From: an uncultured bacterium
GTDB lineage: Bacteria > Bacillota > Clostridia > Oscillospirales > CAG-272
Assembly: GCA_945920215.1 (NCBI GenBank)
Contig: CAMEJM010000011.1
Location: 1 to 57,332 of the forward strand
Direction: 5' to 3'
Length of the DNA stretch: 57,332 bases
The notes below the pieces were generated by a model. The model was not told the DNA's origin and did no database searches. It was given only the letters and a program-made list of their open reading frames with translations. Position numbers and translations under genes: made by a program. Below, one piece after another: positions 46,802-55,572 of the stretch. Within the stretch, counting starts at the first letter, position 1; each line of letters begins with the position of its first letter.

Positions 46802-46933
46802 AAGAGAGAGTTGCACATTCCGTTCTCTCAGAGAGAGGCTAAGAAAAAGCGGAGAAAACATCTTCATTTATTTGTTTGATGTATTTAGTCCGGACACTTT
46901 CCAAAGGCTCCCTCCGGGAGGGGGCTCCCGCGG

Positions 46934-47758
46934 TCACTGCCGCGGGGTGAGCAGCAGGCGGAACAGGGCTTCCGCACGGGGGTAGGTCTTGCTGCTTGTC
47001 CCCGAAACGGAAAAACCGATGCGCAGGCAAAGCACCGTGTCCTGCGGCAGCTCCGAGAAGCCGGGCAGGAGGGAAAGTGAGGTGGAGCGCAGGTAAACCC
47101 CCCGTCCGTCCGCCGTGATTTCAAGCCCGGCGCTGTCCTCGGGCAGATAGGCTTGTACCTCCGCCATGTAGTGCGCGCCCTTTTCGGTGACGGTATAGTC
47201 GCGGTACAGGGCTTCGTCCATGAGAAAAATATAGGAGTTGGCAACGTCCAGTTCTGTCCGGAGGTTGGACAGGTTGGTCTGCGTCAGGCTCTTCGCCGCG
47301 GCGTCGGTGGCGTCGGGACGAATCAGATAATGAACCACCTCGGCGCGCGCGCTGTCTTTGTCAAGCGCAGTTTGCACCAACTCGGTCAGCGCTGCCTCCA
47401 TATCCGCCGCGGCGGTGTTGGAGGTGGTGGGGCGCAGGTCGGCATAGCCCGCGTAGCAAATGGAAACGTCGGGCTTTTTCGGTCTGGCGGCGCACTGTAC
47501 GACGCAGACGGTGATGGCAATCAGAAGAAACAGGGCAATCAGAGTCTGCACTTTGTAGTGGTACCAGAAGTTGTCGAACCACCGCCCGAAACGGGAACCG
47601 CCGAACAGGGTGACCTTGTTTGTTGCGGCAGCCTTGGAGGAGGCGCCGCCCTCCGCGGAGGTCTCGCGCGGCTCTCCTTCTGCCGGCGCTTGACCCTGCT
47701 CCGCAAGGTTGCTTGCGTGGAAGCGGGGGTCCTGCGGCGTTTGTTGTTGTTCGTTCAT
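46934..47758 (-). CDS. Single-pass membrane protein, unknown function
   Basis: 274 aa. A Gln/Glu/Ala-rich cytoplasmic N-terminus (1-55), basic FGGSRFGRWFDNFWYHYK, then a membrane segment (VQTLIALFLLIAITVCVVQCA, about 70-90), and an outside domain of about 180 residues with YAGYADLRP, SYIFLMDEALYRDY and GVYLRSTSLSLL. The arrangement is like that of Clostridia proteins of unknown function that carry a YHYK-type juxtamembrane motif. GAAAGGAG precedes the ATG. A terminator separates it from lysS; the stop lies at the edge of a GC-rich repeat. Confidence 0.7.
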   Translation of the reverse strand: MNEQQQTPQDPRFHASNLAEQGQAPAEGEPRETSAEGGASSKAAATNKVTLFGGSRFGRWFDNFWYHYKVQTLIALFLLIAITVCVVQCAARPKKPDVSICYAGYADLRPTTSNTAAADMEAALTELVQTALDKDSARAEVVHYLIRPDATDAAAKSLTQTNLSNLRTELDVANSYIFLMDEALYRDYTVTEKGAHYMAEVQAYLPEDSAGLEITADGRGVYLRSTSLSLLPGFSELPQDTVLCLRIGFSVSGTSSKTYPRAEALFRLLLTPRQ

Positions 47759-47818
47759 GGCACTCCTTTCGTTCCGCCCGTTTTCGGGGAAAGCCGGCAA
47801 CGGGGGAAGCGGCGTGAT

Positions 47819-47848
47819 TCAAAAAGCGCGGCAGAGCCGCGCTTTTTT
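47819..47848. terminator. Terminator of greA-lysS
   Basis: AAAAAGCGCGGC, AGA loop, GCCGCGCTTTTTT; strong on both strands. Confidence 0.9.
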
Positions 47849-47914
47849 GTGATTTGCCCCGCGCGGCGGGGCAAAGTCGGAAAGCCGAAATAGCCGAAAC
47901 CGAACTCTCTCCGT

Positions 47915-49414
47915 TCAGTCGTTTGGCTTCATGGTCGGGAAGAGCAGTACGTCGCGGATCGAGGCGCTGTCGGTGAGCAGCATGACAAGGCGGTCCACAC
48001 CGAAGCCAAGCCCGCCCGTGGGGGCAAGACCGTATTCGAGAGCGGTCACGTAGTCGTCGTCCACCCGCGCGGTGGTATCCGGCTCCTCGGCGCGTTTCGC
48101 GGCAACCTGCCGCTCGAAGCGTTCCTTTTGATCAATCGGGTCGTTGAGCTCGGAGAAAGCGTTGCCCATTTCGCGTGCGTAAATAAAGTATTCAAAACGC
48201 TCCGTGAACGCGGGGTTGGAGGGCTTGCGCTTTGCCAGCGGGCTGTTCTCCACGGGGTAATCGTAAATGATGGTGGGTTGAATGAGGTTTTCCTCGACGA
48301 AAGCGTCAAAGAACTCGATCAGAACGGTGCCCCGCGTGGCGTTCTCCGGCACCTCCACGCCTTTCTGCGCGGCGACGGCACGGGCGTCCTCGTCGGTCGC
48401 CCAGCTGTCGTAGTCGACGCCGGCGTACTTTCTGACGGCCTCCACCATGGTCAGCTTTTCCCAGTGTCCCATATCGATCTCGGTGCCCTGATAGGTGATC
48501 TTTTCGGAGCCGCAGATCTTCTTGGCGAGCATGGTGTTCATTTCAATCACGATGTCCATCATGCCCTTGTAGTCGGTGTATGCCTGATACAACTCGATGG
48601 AGGTGAACTCCGGGTTGTGGGAGGGGTCCATGCCCTCGTTGCGGAAGATTCTGCCCACCTCGTACACGCGGTCGAAACCGCCGACAATCAGGCGCTTGAG
48701 GTACAGCTCGGTTTCAATGCGCAGGAACATATCCATGTCGAGGGTGTTGTGGTGGGTTTTGAACGGGCGCGCCGCCGCGCCGATTTCAAACGGGGTCAGG
48801 ATAGGGGTATCGACCTCCAAGAAGCCCAATCCGTCCAGATAGGCGCGGATCTCGCGCAGAATCTGCGACCGCTTCACAAACGTGTCCTTGACCTCGGGGT
48901 TGACGATCAGATCCACATACCGCTGGCGGTAGCGCATATCGGTGTTGGTCAGCCCGTGATACTTCTCCGGCAGGGGAAGCAGGGATTTTGCAAGCAGTTC
49001 AAGAGACGTCGCGTGTACCGAGACCTCTCCCGTCTTGGTGCGGAACACAAAGCCCTCCACGCCGATGATGTCGCCGATATCCAGTTTTTTGAACGCGGCG
49101 TACGCGTCCTCGCCGATGTCGTCGCGGCGCACGTAAAGCTGAATCTGCCCGCTGCCGTCCATGAGGTGGACGAAGGACGCCTTGCCCATGACGCGGCGGC
49201 TCATCATTCTGCCCGCGATGCGGACGGTTTTGCCGACGATGCCGGCTTCTGCGTCCGTCTTGTACTCTTCAAAGTTGGCGAGTACCGACGCGGCGTTGTC
49301 GGTCACGTCGTATTTGGTGATTTCAAACGGGTCGTTGCCCGCGGCACGGAGCGCTGCCAGCTTTTCGCGGCGGACGGCAAGCTCGTTCGTGGTATTGGTA
49401 TTCTGCTGTTCCAT
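47915..49414 (-). CDS. lysS: Lysyl-tRNA synthetase, class II
   Basis: 499 aa. OB-fold anticodon-binding domain (VRIAGRMMSRRVMGKASFVH, about 66-85) then the class II core: motif 1 region FLEVDTPILTP, motif 2 FRNEGMDPSHNPEFT (about 260-274) and motif 3 GGLGFGVDRLVMLLT (about 468-482). All family positions look intact. It lies 22 bp downstream of greA in the common greA-lysS order. Confidence 0.97.
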   Translation of the reverse strand: MEQQNTNTTNELAVRREKLAALRAAGNDPFEITKYDVTDNAASVLANFEEYKTDAEAGIVGKTVRIAGRMMSRRVMGKASFVHLMDGSGQIQLYVRRDDIGEDAYAAFKKLDIGDIIGVEGFVFRTKTGEVSVHATSLELLAKSLLPLPEKYHGLTNTDMRYRQRYVDLIVNPEVKDTFVKRSQILREIRAYLDGLGFLEVDTPILTPFEIGAAARPFKTHHNTLDMDMFLRIETELYLKRLIVGGFDRVYEVGRIFRNEGMDPSHNPEFTSIELYQAYTDYKGMMDIVIEMNTMLAKKICGSEKITYQGTEIDMGHWEKLTMVEAVRKYAGVDYDSWATDEDARAVAAQKGVEVPENATRGTVLIEFFDAFVEENLIQPTIIYDYPVENSPLAKRKPSNPAFTERFEYFIYAREMGNAFSELNDPIDQKERFERQVAAKRAEEPDTTARVDDDYVTALEYGLAPTGGLGFGVDRLVMLLTDSASIRDVLLFPTMKPND

Positions 49415-49436
49415 GTTGTTTCCCCGGGAAGATGGA

Positions 49437-49913
49437 TTAAGAACGGGTCACGTTCTTGATTTCAATGATTTGTTCCTTGCCGTTCGGCAGGACGACGGTG
49501 ACCTCTTCTCCCGCGCCGTGCCCGAGCAGGGCAAGCCCGATCGGAGACTCGTCGGAGATGAAGCCGTTGAGCGCGTCAGCCTCATAGGAGCCGACAATGT
49601 GATAGGTAAACGCCTTGTTCTTGGTTTTGTTGTATCCCTCGACGGTGGAGCCGACGTTGACCTTGCTGTGGTCGATCTCCTGGTCGTCCTGCACCACGGC
49701 GTTCTTTACAAGTTCCTCCAGCTCGGCAATGCGCATGGCGATTTTTGCCTGGTTGGATTTTGCCTCGTCGTATTCGCTGTTTTCGGACAGATCTCCGTAA
49801 CTGCGCGCCTCGGAAATCTCCTTTTTGTTTTTCTCACGCTCCGCCTGCATATGGGCAAGCTCATTGAGCAGGGACTGGTAGCCCTCCTGGGTATAAGTTC
49901 TGAGTTCAGCCAT
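49437..49913 (-). CDS. greA: Transcription elongation factor GreA
   Basis: 158 aa. Rescues backtracked RNA polymerase by stimulating transcript cleavage. N-terminal coiled coil (about 10-75) with the functional acidic tip SYGDLSENSEYDEAK (about 39-53; GDLSENSEYDEAK is canonical), and the C-terminal FKBP-like domain with SPIGLALLGHGAGEEVTV. AGGAG before the ATG. Confidence 0.97.
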   Translation of the reverse strand: MAELRTYTQEGYQSLLNELAHMQAEREKNKKEISEARSYGDLSENSEYDEAKSNQAKIAMRIAELEELVKNAVVQDDQEIDHSKVNVGSTVEGYNKTKNKAFTYHIVGSYEADALNGFISDESPIGLALLGHGAGEEVTVVLPNGKEQIIEIKNVTRS

Positions 49914-49939
49914 GATGGAATCTCCTATATGAATTGATA

Positions 49940-49975
49940 ATAGAAAACAAATGAGGGGCTCTTACGGGGAGAGCC
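49940..49975 (-). terminator. Possible terminator between protease and greA
   Basis: Minus strand GGCTCTCCCCGTAAGAGCC hairpin followed by CCTCATTTGTTTTC; the T tract is interrupted, so efficiency is uncertain. Confidence 0.45.
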
Positions 49976-50023
49976 GTGGGCGCCGCGCGGCGCCCCGTCA
50001 ACGGCGGGCTGCGGCGGTTTCCG

Positions 50024-51370
50024 TCAGGGTGCCGTGGCAAATACGGCGAGCGCCGCGGCCAGCACCGGGTCGCCTGCGCCGGGGTTCAGATACAGGTCCT
50101 CATACGCCGCGCTGTCCTTGACCGTTTGATCGGGGTTAATTCCCGTTCCGTTATAGTTGACGCCGCACGGCGGACTATACAGCGCGACGGTGAGTTTGAG
50201 GTAACTGCCGTCGGAGAGGCGGTAGGTCGTCTGCATACAGCCCTTGCCGTAGGTTTTCTCTCCCAGCAGCGTGACGTCGACAAAGCCGTCGCGCCCGCCG
50301 TAATCCCGCAGGGCGGAGGTGAACAGCTCCGCCGCCGAGGCGGTATAGCCGTTGGTCAGAACGCAGACGGGGACCGAGAGTCGATGTGCCACCGGCAGGG
50401 GGTTCTTTAAGGAATCGGTGGTGTACTGCGCGCCGCTCCCCCAGTTCAGCGTATTGCCGGAGGAGGAGATGGTGTAATCCGTCGCGCGCTCGGAGCGGTA
50501 ATCCACCGTGCAGATGTCGCCGTCGGGGAGCAGGTACGCCAGCATTTCGCAGACGGTGCGCAGGTATCCGCCGCCGTTGTAGCGCAGGTCGAACACCATG
50601 CCGTCAACATTCTGCTCCTCCAGCGCTTCCACACAGGAGATAAACTGCCCGGTGGTCACGCTGTCGAAGGCGGTGATCATGACGTAGCCCACGGTTTTGT
50701 CGGCGCCGGCAGGGGTAACGATGCGGGAAAAGACGGTTTGCTTGACGCATTTTGCGCGGGGAATCTCAACCGTGTGGTTCACCCCGTCCCGCACATAGGT
50801 AAGGGTCACGGCGGTGCCGCTGTCGCCGACAATCAGGGAAAGCGCGTCCTCATAGCCGACTTCGCTCACCGCGGTATCGCCGACATGAGTGATCAGATCC
50901 CCCGGTCTCAGCCCCGCCTGCTCGGCGGGCGAGCCTTGGTATATGCAGAGGAGGCGGATCGCCTCGCTGTCGTCTTCCGTCAGATAACGGGTTGCCGCGA
51001 CGCCGATCCCCACGAACTCGCCGTTCAGTCCTGCCGTGTATTCTGCGTACTCTTCGGCGGTAAAATACGCGGCGTACGGGTCACCGGTCGAGGCGACGAT
51101 GGCTTCGCAGAGCAGTTGGCTGTAATCAAGGGTTTCGTCCAACTCGTAAAGCGAAAGTTCCCGGATAATGGAGATCAACTGGTCGAGCGATTTTTGCTCC
51201 TCCGTGGAGGCGGCGCCTGAGTTGTCGGCTCCGCCTTGCGGCGTGCCGCTGTCCGCGGGGGCGTCCCGCCACGGCTTGAGGACCAACAGCGCGGTCACGC
51301 CGCAGGAGAGGGCGCACACCAGAATCAAACTGACAAGGAAGATAAGAAGTTGCTGTTTCGTAGGCTTCAT
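50024..51370 (-). CDS. C-terminal processing peptidase, S41 family
   Basis: 448 aa. N-terminal membrane anchor (LLIFLVSLILVCALSCGVTALLVL split around residues 7-30), then a PDZ domain (PAEQAGLRPGDLITHVGDT, about 151-169) and the S41 protease. VDGMVFDLRYNGGGYL (about 256-271) is the family strand; the catalytic Ser is in NGYTASAAELF (about 339-349) and the Lys in GEKTYGKGCMQ (about 367-377). CtpA/CtpB-type enzymes act outside the membrane, including in sporulation signalling (CtpB), which is possible here but not shown. AAGGAG fixes the start at 51370. Confidence 0.92.
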   Translation of the reverse strand: MKPTKQQLLIFLVSLILVCALSCGVTALLVLKPWRDAPADSGTPQGGADNSGAASTEEQKSLDQLISIIRELSLYELDETLDYSQLLCEAIVASTGDPYAAYFTAEEYAEYTAGLNGEFVGIGVAATRYLTEDDSEAIRLLCIYQGSPAEQAGLRPGDLITHVGDTAVSEVGYEDALSLIVGDSGTAVTLTYVRDGVNHTVEIPRAKCVKQTVFSRIVTPAGADKTVGYVMITAFDSVTTGQFISCVEALEEQNVDGMVFDLRYNGGGYLRTVCEMLAYLLPDGDICTVDYRSERATDYTISSSGNTLNWGSGAQYTTDSLKNPLPVAHRLSVPVCVLTNGYTASAAELFTSALRDYGGRDGFVDVTLLGEKTYGKGCMQTTYRLSDGSYLKLTVALYSPPCGVNYNGTGINPDQTVKDSAAYEDLYLNPGAGDPVLAAALAVFATAP

Positions 51371-51483
51371 AAACGCTCCTTGTATGCGCTGAAAAGGCGG
51401 AAATATCAAGAGTGCCCCGACGCCACAGTCAAGCGGCATCGGGGGGTTATCATAGCACTTTTGCGCTGCGGGATTTGTCGGAA

Positions 51484-52569
51484 TCAGAATTTCGTGGGCT
51501 TGCTGGTCAGATACTTCTTGACCATCAGCGCGACCTTAAAGGTGACGGCGTGGTCAAACTCGCGCAGGTCCAGCCCGGTCAGCTTGCGGATCTTTTCCAG
51601 ACGGTACACCAGCGTGTTGCGGTGGACAAACAGCTTCCGGGAGGTTTCGGAGACGTTCAGATTGTTTTCAAAAAAGGCTCTGACGGTATCCAGCGTTTCC
51701 TGGTCGAGAGAATCCAGCGAGCCTTTGCGGAAGACCTCCTGCAGGAAGATCTCGCACAGGGTGGTGGGCAGCTGATAAATCAGTCTGCCGATTCCCAGAT
51801 TTTCGTAGGAGACGGGGTTGCGGTCGGTGTCGAACACCTTGCCGACCTCCAGCGCGATACGCGCTTCCTTATAAGCGCGCGCAAGATCTTTGATGTTGTT
51901 GACAATGGAGGAGATGCCCACGCTGACGTTGGCAAAGGACTCGGTTTGCAGAGTCTTGATGGTGTTGACGGCAAGCTGCTCCACGCTTTCGGCGGTCGCG
52001 TTCTCGGCAAGCTCCTTGACCACAACCACGTCCTGCTCGCCGATGTTGATGACATAGTCGTGCGCGCGGTCGGGGAACATTCCCTGCACCACTTCGTAGG
52101 GGAACTGGTCGGACTTGCTCTGGAACTTCAGGATCAGAACCACGCGCCGCTCCTCGGTGTTGAAGCGCAGCTCCTTGGACTTGACGTAAATGTCGCTCGG
52201 CAGAATGTTGTCCAGCATGACGTTTTTAATAAAGGAACCTTTATCGTACTTCTGGTCATACAGGTTCTTCATGTTGCCGATGGAGATGGAGAGGATGGCG
52301 GCAGCCTGCTCGGCGCACTTGTCGGCGCCCTCCACAAAGACCACCAGGTCCGGTTTGGTGTTGGAGGGAACGCTGCGGTATGTAAAGCCGCCGGACACGG
52401 TGCCCTCCGGCTTGAAAGAAAGCTCCTCGCGGATCCCCTGGCGCACCTCGCCGATGTGTTGCAGGTCGCTGCAGGCAACCACGATATCGTTTTTATCGAT
52501 GATTCCGATGACTCGACCGATTGCATCCTTCATCTGATGGATGACGCTTTGAAACATACGGTTGAACAT
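51484..52569 (-). CDS. CdaR/PucR-type transcriptional regulator
   Basis: 361 aa. The N-terminal 130 residues look like a sugar-diacid/ligand-sensing domain (VIGIIDKNDIVVACSD), a GGDEF-like middle part follows (ILKFQSKSD, VSVGISSIVNNIKDLARAYK about 215-234), and the C-terminal PucR helix-turn-helix is clear: NLNVSETSRKLFVHRNTLVY, RLEKIRKLTGLDLREF (about 301-336). AAAGGA before the ATG. Promoter and a 32-bp inverted repeat at the transcription start suggest autoregulation. Effector unknown. Confidence 0.87.
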   Translation of the reverse strand: MFNRMFQSVIHQMKDAIGRVIGIIDKNDIVVACSDLQHIGEVRQGIREELSFKPEGTVSGGFTYRSVPSNTKPDLVVFVEGADKCAEQAAAILSISIGNMKNLYDQKYDKGSFIKNVMLDNILPSDIYVKSKELRFNTEERRVVLILKFQSKSDQFPYEVVQGMFPDRAHDYVINIGEQDVVVVKELAENATAESVEQLAVNTIKTLQTESFANVSVGISSIVNNIKDLARAYKEARIALEVGKVFDTDRNPVSYENLGIGRLIYQLPTTLCEIFLQEVFRKGSLDSLDQETLDTVRAFFENNLNVSETSRKLFVHRNTLVYRLEKIRKLTGLDLREFDHAVTFKVALMVKKYLTSKPTKF

Positions 52570-52585
52570 GGCGCTTTCCTTTCAC

Positions 52586-52617
52586 GGTACGACTTGTGAT
52601 TTTGTTGACATCGTACC
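52586..52617. promoter_or_regulatory. Inverted repeat at the cdaR-like transcription start
   Basis: GGTACGA (52586-52592) and TCGTACC (52611-52617), 18 bp apart, lying from about the expected +1 into the leader. Either an operator or a leader hairpin. Confidence 0.55.
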
Positions 52618-52619
52618 AT

Positions 52620-52648
52620 ATTTTAACCTATTTTTTGTCGCATTTCAA
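52620..52648 (-). promoter_or_regulatory. Promoter of the CdaR-type gene
   Basis: Minus strand TTGAAA, 17-bp spacer, TAAAAT. Confidence 0.75.
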
Positions 52649-52733
52649 TAGCCTGTTTCAAAAAATAATTAAAAAAGTGATGTTTTTTTGATGAAAACGG
52701 CTAAAAACAGGGGTTTCGGGGGCGACAAAAGAA

Positions 52734-53480
52734 TTATTCCGGAAGCTCAAAACGGAAGGAAAGGGCGCTCAGAACATAGGCGGGCGCCGTTTCGCAGCGC
52801 AGAATACGGGGGCCGAGATTGACCATGCGCATCCCGCGCGCCCGCGCTTCGTCCGCTTCCTTACCGGAGAACCCGCCCTCGGAGCCGACCACGACCGAAA
52901 TGCTTTCCGGCACCGCGAGATCCCGCAGGAGGGCGCGCAGGGAAACCGTCCCGTCCCCCTCGTAACAGAACAGGGGGAGCGCGGCGCCCGCCGCCTCCTC
53001 CAGCATTTGAGAAAAGGAAACGGGCTTTTCCACCGCGGGCAGGCGACAGCGGCCGCACTGCTTGGCGGCTTCGGCGGCAATGCGCCCGAGGCGCTCGGCA
53101 ATTCTGTCCTGCTTTTCGGCGGCGGGGCGTTTGACACAGCGCTCGCTTTCAAAGGGGACGATCCGGCTCACGCCCAGTTCGACCGCTTTCTGCACGACGG
53201 TTTCGAGCTTGTCCGATTTCGGGTATGCCATATAGAGGGTCACAAAAGAGGGCGGCTCGGTATCGCCGGGGCGGCTCTCCAGAATTTCCGCCTCCGCCCT
53301 GTCGTCGCGGATACGGGTCAGGCGGCAGCGGTGAACGGCGCCGTGCATATCGCACACGGTGATTTCGTCGCCCTGCGCCATGCGCAGGGAACGCGCGATG
53401 TGGTGGGCGTCGTCGCCCAGCAGGGTCACAAGCCCGTTTTGCAGATCAAGCTGCGGGGAGGGCACGAAAAAACGCGGCAT
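52734..53480 (-). CDS. rsmE: 16S rRNA m3U1498 methyltransferase RsmE
   Basis: 248 aa. SPOUT-fold enzyme. N-terminal PUA-like part: PRFFVPS, DDAHHIARSLRMAQGDEITV (about 24-43), MAYPKSDKLETVVQKAVELG (about 89-108), FESERCVKR, then the knot with VVVGSEGGFSGKEADEAR (about 194-211) and LGPRILRCETAPAYVLSAL (about 218-236). The start MPRFFV is chosen over an upstream ATG as the family begins there. Downstream of prmA by 81 bp, same strand. Confidence 0.96.
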   Translation of the reverse strand: MPRFFVPSPQLDLQNGLVTLLGDDAHHIARSLRMAQGDEITVCDMHGAVHRCRLTRIRDDRAEAEILESRPGDTEPPSFVTLYMAYPKSDKLETVVQKAVELGVSRIVPFESERCVKRPAAEKQDRIAERLGRIAAEAAKQCGRCRLPAVEKPVSFSQMLEEAAGAALPLFCYEGDGTVSLRALLRDLAVPESISVVVGSEGGFSGKEADEARARGMRMVNLGPRILRCETAPAYVLSALSFRFELPE

Positions 53481-53561
53481 ACGCAAAAACCTCTCTTTCC
53501 GGGAATGTCGGTTTCCCAAAGACTCTGAAAAGCAAAGCCGTTTGTCGGGGCGCTGCGCGGC

Positions 53562-54482
53562 TTACCTCTTTTTCAGCAGGATCGCCACCCAGTCGTTTTC
53601 GGTCTTTTCCCGCAGGATTTCAAAGCCGTTTTCGGTCAATCCGCGGCGCACCTCCTCGGCGCGGCTGCCGATGATGCCGGAGACGATCAGGCGCCCATGC
53701 TCGGTCAGGCACGGCGCGATGTCGGGCGCCATGCGCAGGATGATGTCCGCGACGATATTCGCCACGCACAGGTCGAAGCGCCCGCCGCCGAGATCCACGT
53801 CGCGCAGCAGGTCGGAGACGGCGCAGGTGACGTTGGTACAGCCGTTGTCGGCGACGTTTTCTTTGGCGACCTTGACCGCCACGGGGTCGATGTCATAGGC
53901 GGCGCATTCCTTTGCGCCCAGCTTGGAGGCGCAGATGGAGAGGATCCCGGAGCCGGTGCCGACGTCCAGCACGCGCTCTCCGCCTTGGATCTCTTCCTCC
54001 AGCAGTTCCATCACAAGGCGGGTGGTTTCATGGGTGCCGGTGCCGAACGCCATGCCGGGGTCCATGCGTACAATGATCTCTCCCGGTGCGGCGGTATAGT
54101 GCTCCCACGCGGGGACTATCGTCACCCGCCCGAGGGGAATGGGCTTGTAATACTGCTTCCACGATTCCGCCCAGTCCTCTTCCTTGAGCCCCTCGGAGGA
54201 AAGCGTATAGGGAATTTGCAGGGCGGCGAAGCGCTCCCGCAGGAAGGCGGCGTATTCCGCCGGTTTTTTCTCCGCCGGCACGAACAGGGAAACCGCGACT
54301 TTGGTTTTGTCGGCGTGAAGAAGAGCCTCGTCCATCAGATCCCCGTACATACCGTTCGGGGAAAGGTCGCTGTAATCCTCGATCATCAGCCCGTTGTCGA
54401 GCATACTCATCACGGCGCAGATCTGTTCCAGATCGTCGTGGCTGCCGTGCACGGTCAGTTTGGTCCATTCAGTCGATGCCAT
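53562..54482 (-). CDS. prmA: Ribosomal protein L11 methyltransferase PrmA
   Basis: 306 aa. N-terminal substrate-recognition domain and a Rossmann methyltransferase core: MDPGMAFGTGTHETTRL (about 138-154), VLDVGTGSGILSI (about 169-181), and the NPPY-equivalent VANIVADII (about 232-240). C-terminal SGIIGSRAEEVRRGL is typical. The start overlaps the ribF stop by 14 bp. Confidence 0.95.
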   Translation of the reverse strand: MASTEWTKLTVHGSHDDLEQICAVMSMLDNGLMIEDYSDLSPNGMYGDLMDEALLHADKTKVAVSLFVPAEKKPAEYAAFLRERFAALQIPYTLSSEGLKEEDWAESWKQYYKPIPLGRVTIVPAWEHYTAAPGEIIVRMDPGMAFGTGTHETTRLVMELLEEEIQGGERVLDVGTGSGILSICASKLGAKECAAYDIDPVAVKVAKENVADNGCTNVTCAVSDLLRDVDLGGGRFDLCVANIVADIILRMAPDIAPCLTEHGRLIVSGIIGSRAEEVRRGLTENGFEILREKTENDWVAILLKKR

Positions 54483-55392
54483 AATAGTTTTTTACCTCGC
54501 AGATGTCTTGCGTAATTTGCGCGCGCAGCGCGTCGAGAGAGTCGAACTTGATTTCCCCGCGCAGGCGGCGGCGCAACGTCAGCGCCACGGTTTGCCCGTA
54601 CAGCCAGCCGGAGTAATCCAGCAGATGGGTCTCGCAGTTCGCGCGCTCGCCGCCGACCGTCGGACGGACGCCGACGTTGGTCACGGAGGGCAGGGTCTTC
54701 CCGTCAACCGTACAGGAGGAAATGTATACCCCGAACGCCGGCAGGGCGAAGCGCGGGGGAAAGGATTGATTGATCGTGGGCAGCCCGATGGTGCGCCCCA
54801 AGGCTTTTCCGTGCTCGACCGGCAGGGTCAAGGTGTAAGGGTGCCCCAAAAGCGCCTCCGCCCGTTCCATATCGCCCGCGGCGAGGGCTTCTCTGACGGC
54901 GGTGGAGGAGATCAGGGTGCCGTCGGGGGCTTTGACGGAGGGGACCACGCGGGCGTCTCCGCCGCAGGACTCCATCAGGCGACACAGTTCTGCCGGCGTA
55001 CCTGCCGCCCCGGCGCCGAAGCGGAAGTTTTCCCCGCACACGGCGCGCCTTGTGCGGCACAGACCCACCAGCACGTCTTTCACAAACCGCGCGGGAGTTT
55101 CCTCGCGGACGTTTTCAAAGGAAGCGACAAAGGTATAGGCGATCCCGCAGGCTTCAAACAGCGCGAGCCTGTCCTCCAGACGGGTCAGGCGCTCGGCGCC
55201 GGGCTTGAGGGAAACCGAGGCGTCGTCAAAGGTCAGGGCGGCGGGCGCGCAGCCGAGCTCCCCCGCGTCCCGCACGGCGGCGGTCAGCAAAGCGCGGTGC
55301 CCGAGGTGAACGCCGTCAAACAGTCCGAGCGCCGTCACGGTAGGGGGAAGCAAGGGGATTCCCGCGCTGTCCGCAAGCGAAATCACTTCCAT
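54469..55392 (-). CDS. ribF: Riboflavin kinase/FAD synthetase RibF
   Basis: 307 aa, bifunctional. N-terminal FMN adenylyltransferase: GLFDGVHLGHRALL (about 23-36), GENFRFGAGAAG (about 119-130), ISSTAVREALAAGDMERAE (about 161-179). C-terminal flavokinase: GRTIGLPTINQ (about 199-209, Pro-Thr-Ile-Asn motif) and CETHLLDYSGWLYGQ (about 255-269). Makes FMN and FAD from riboflavin. Promoter at 55440-55468; co-transcribed with prmA and rsmE. Confidence 0.96.
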   Translation of the reverse strand: MEVISLADSAGIPLLPPTVTALGLFDGVHLGHRALLTAAVRDAGELGCAPAALTFDDASVSLKPGAERLTRLEDRLALFEACGIAYTFVASFENVREETPARFVKDVLVGLCRTRRAVCGENFRFGAGAAGTPAELCRLMESCGGDARVVPSVKAPDGTLISSTAVREALAAGDMERAEALLGHPYTLTLPVEHGKALGRTIGLPTINQSFPPRFALPAFGVYISSCTVDGKTLPSVTNVGVRPTVGGERANCETHLLDYSGWLYGQTVALTLRRRLRGEIKFDSLDALRAQITQDICEVKNYYGID

Positions 55393-55439
55393 GACCCTAC
55401 CTCCTTTTCCCGGACGGCTGTCCGTTTCATACTTCCGTT

Positions 55440-55468
55440 ATTATATCCGCTTCCGCTCCGAAAGTCAA
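55440..55468 (-). promoter_or_regulatory. ribF-prmA-rsmE promoter
   Basis: Minus strand TTGACT, 17-bp spacer, perfect TATAAT. No FMN riboswitch is seen in the short leader. Confidence 0.8.
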
Positions 55469-55488
55469 CCGCCCGCGCGCCCGCGCGA

Positions 55489-55517
55489 TTGACACGGCGG
55501 GCTTTTTCTGTTAGAAT
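55489..55517 (+). promoter_or_regulatory. Promoter of the THUMP methyltransferase gene
   Basis: Perfect TTGACA, 17-bp spacer, TAGAAT; divergent from the ribF promoter, with about 20 bp between the two -35 elements. Confidence 0.82.
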
Positions 55518-55572
55518 ACCGGGTGAAAAGATGCGCGCGGGCGCCATGCGGCGCCGCGCGGCGGAGGACTGC

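Noticed and set aside
55393..55572. FMN riboswitch upstream of ribF
   Set aside because: The ribF leader is only about 40 nt, too short, and no conserved FMN-aptamer segments are visible.
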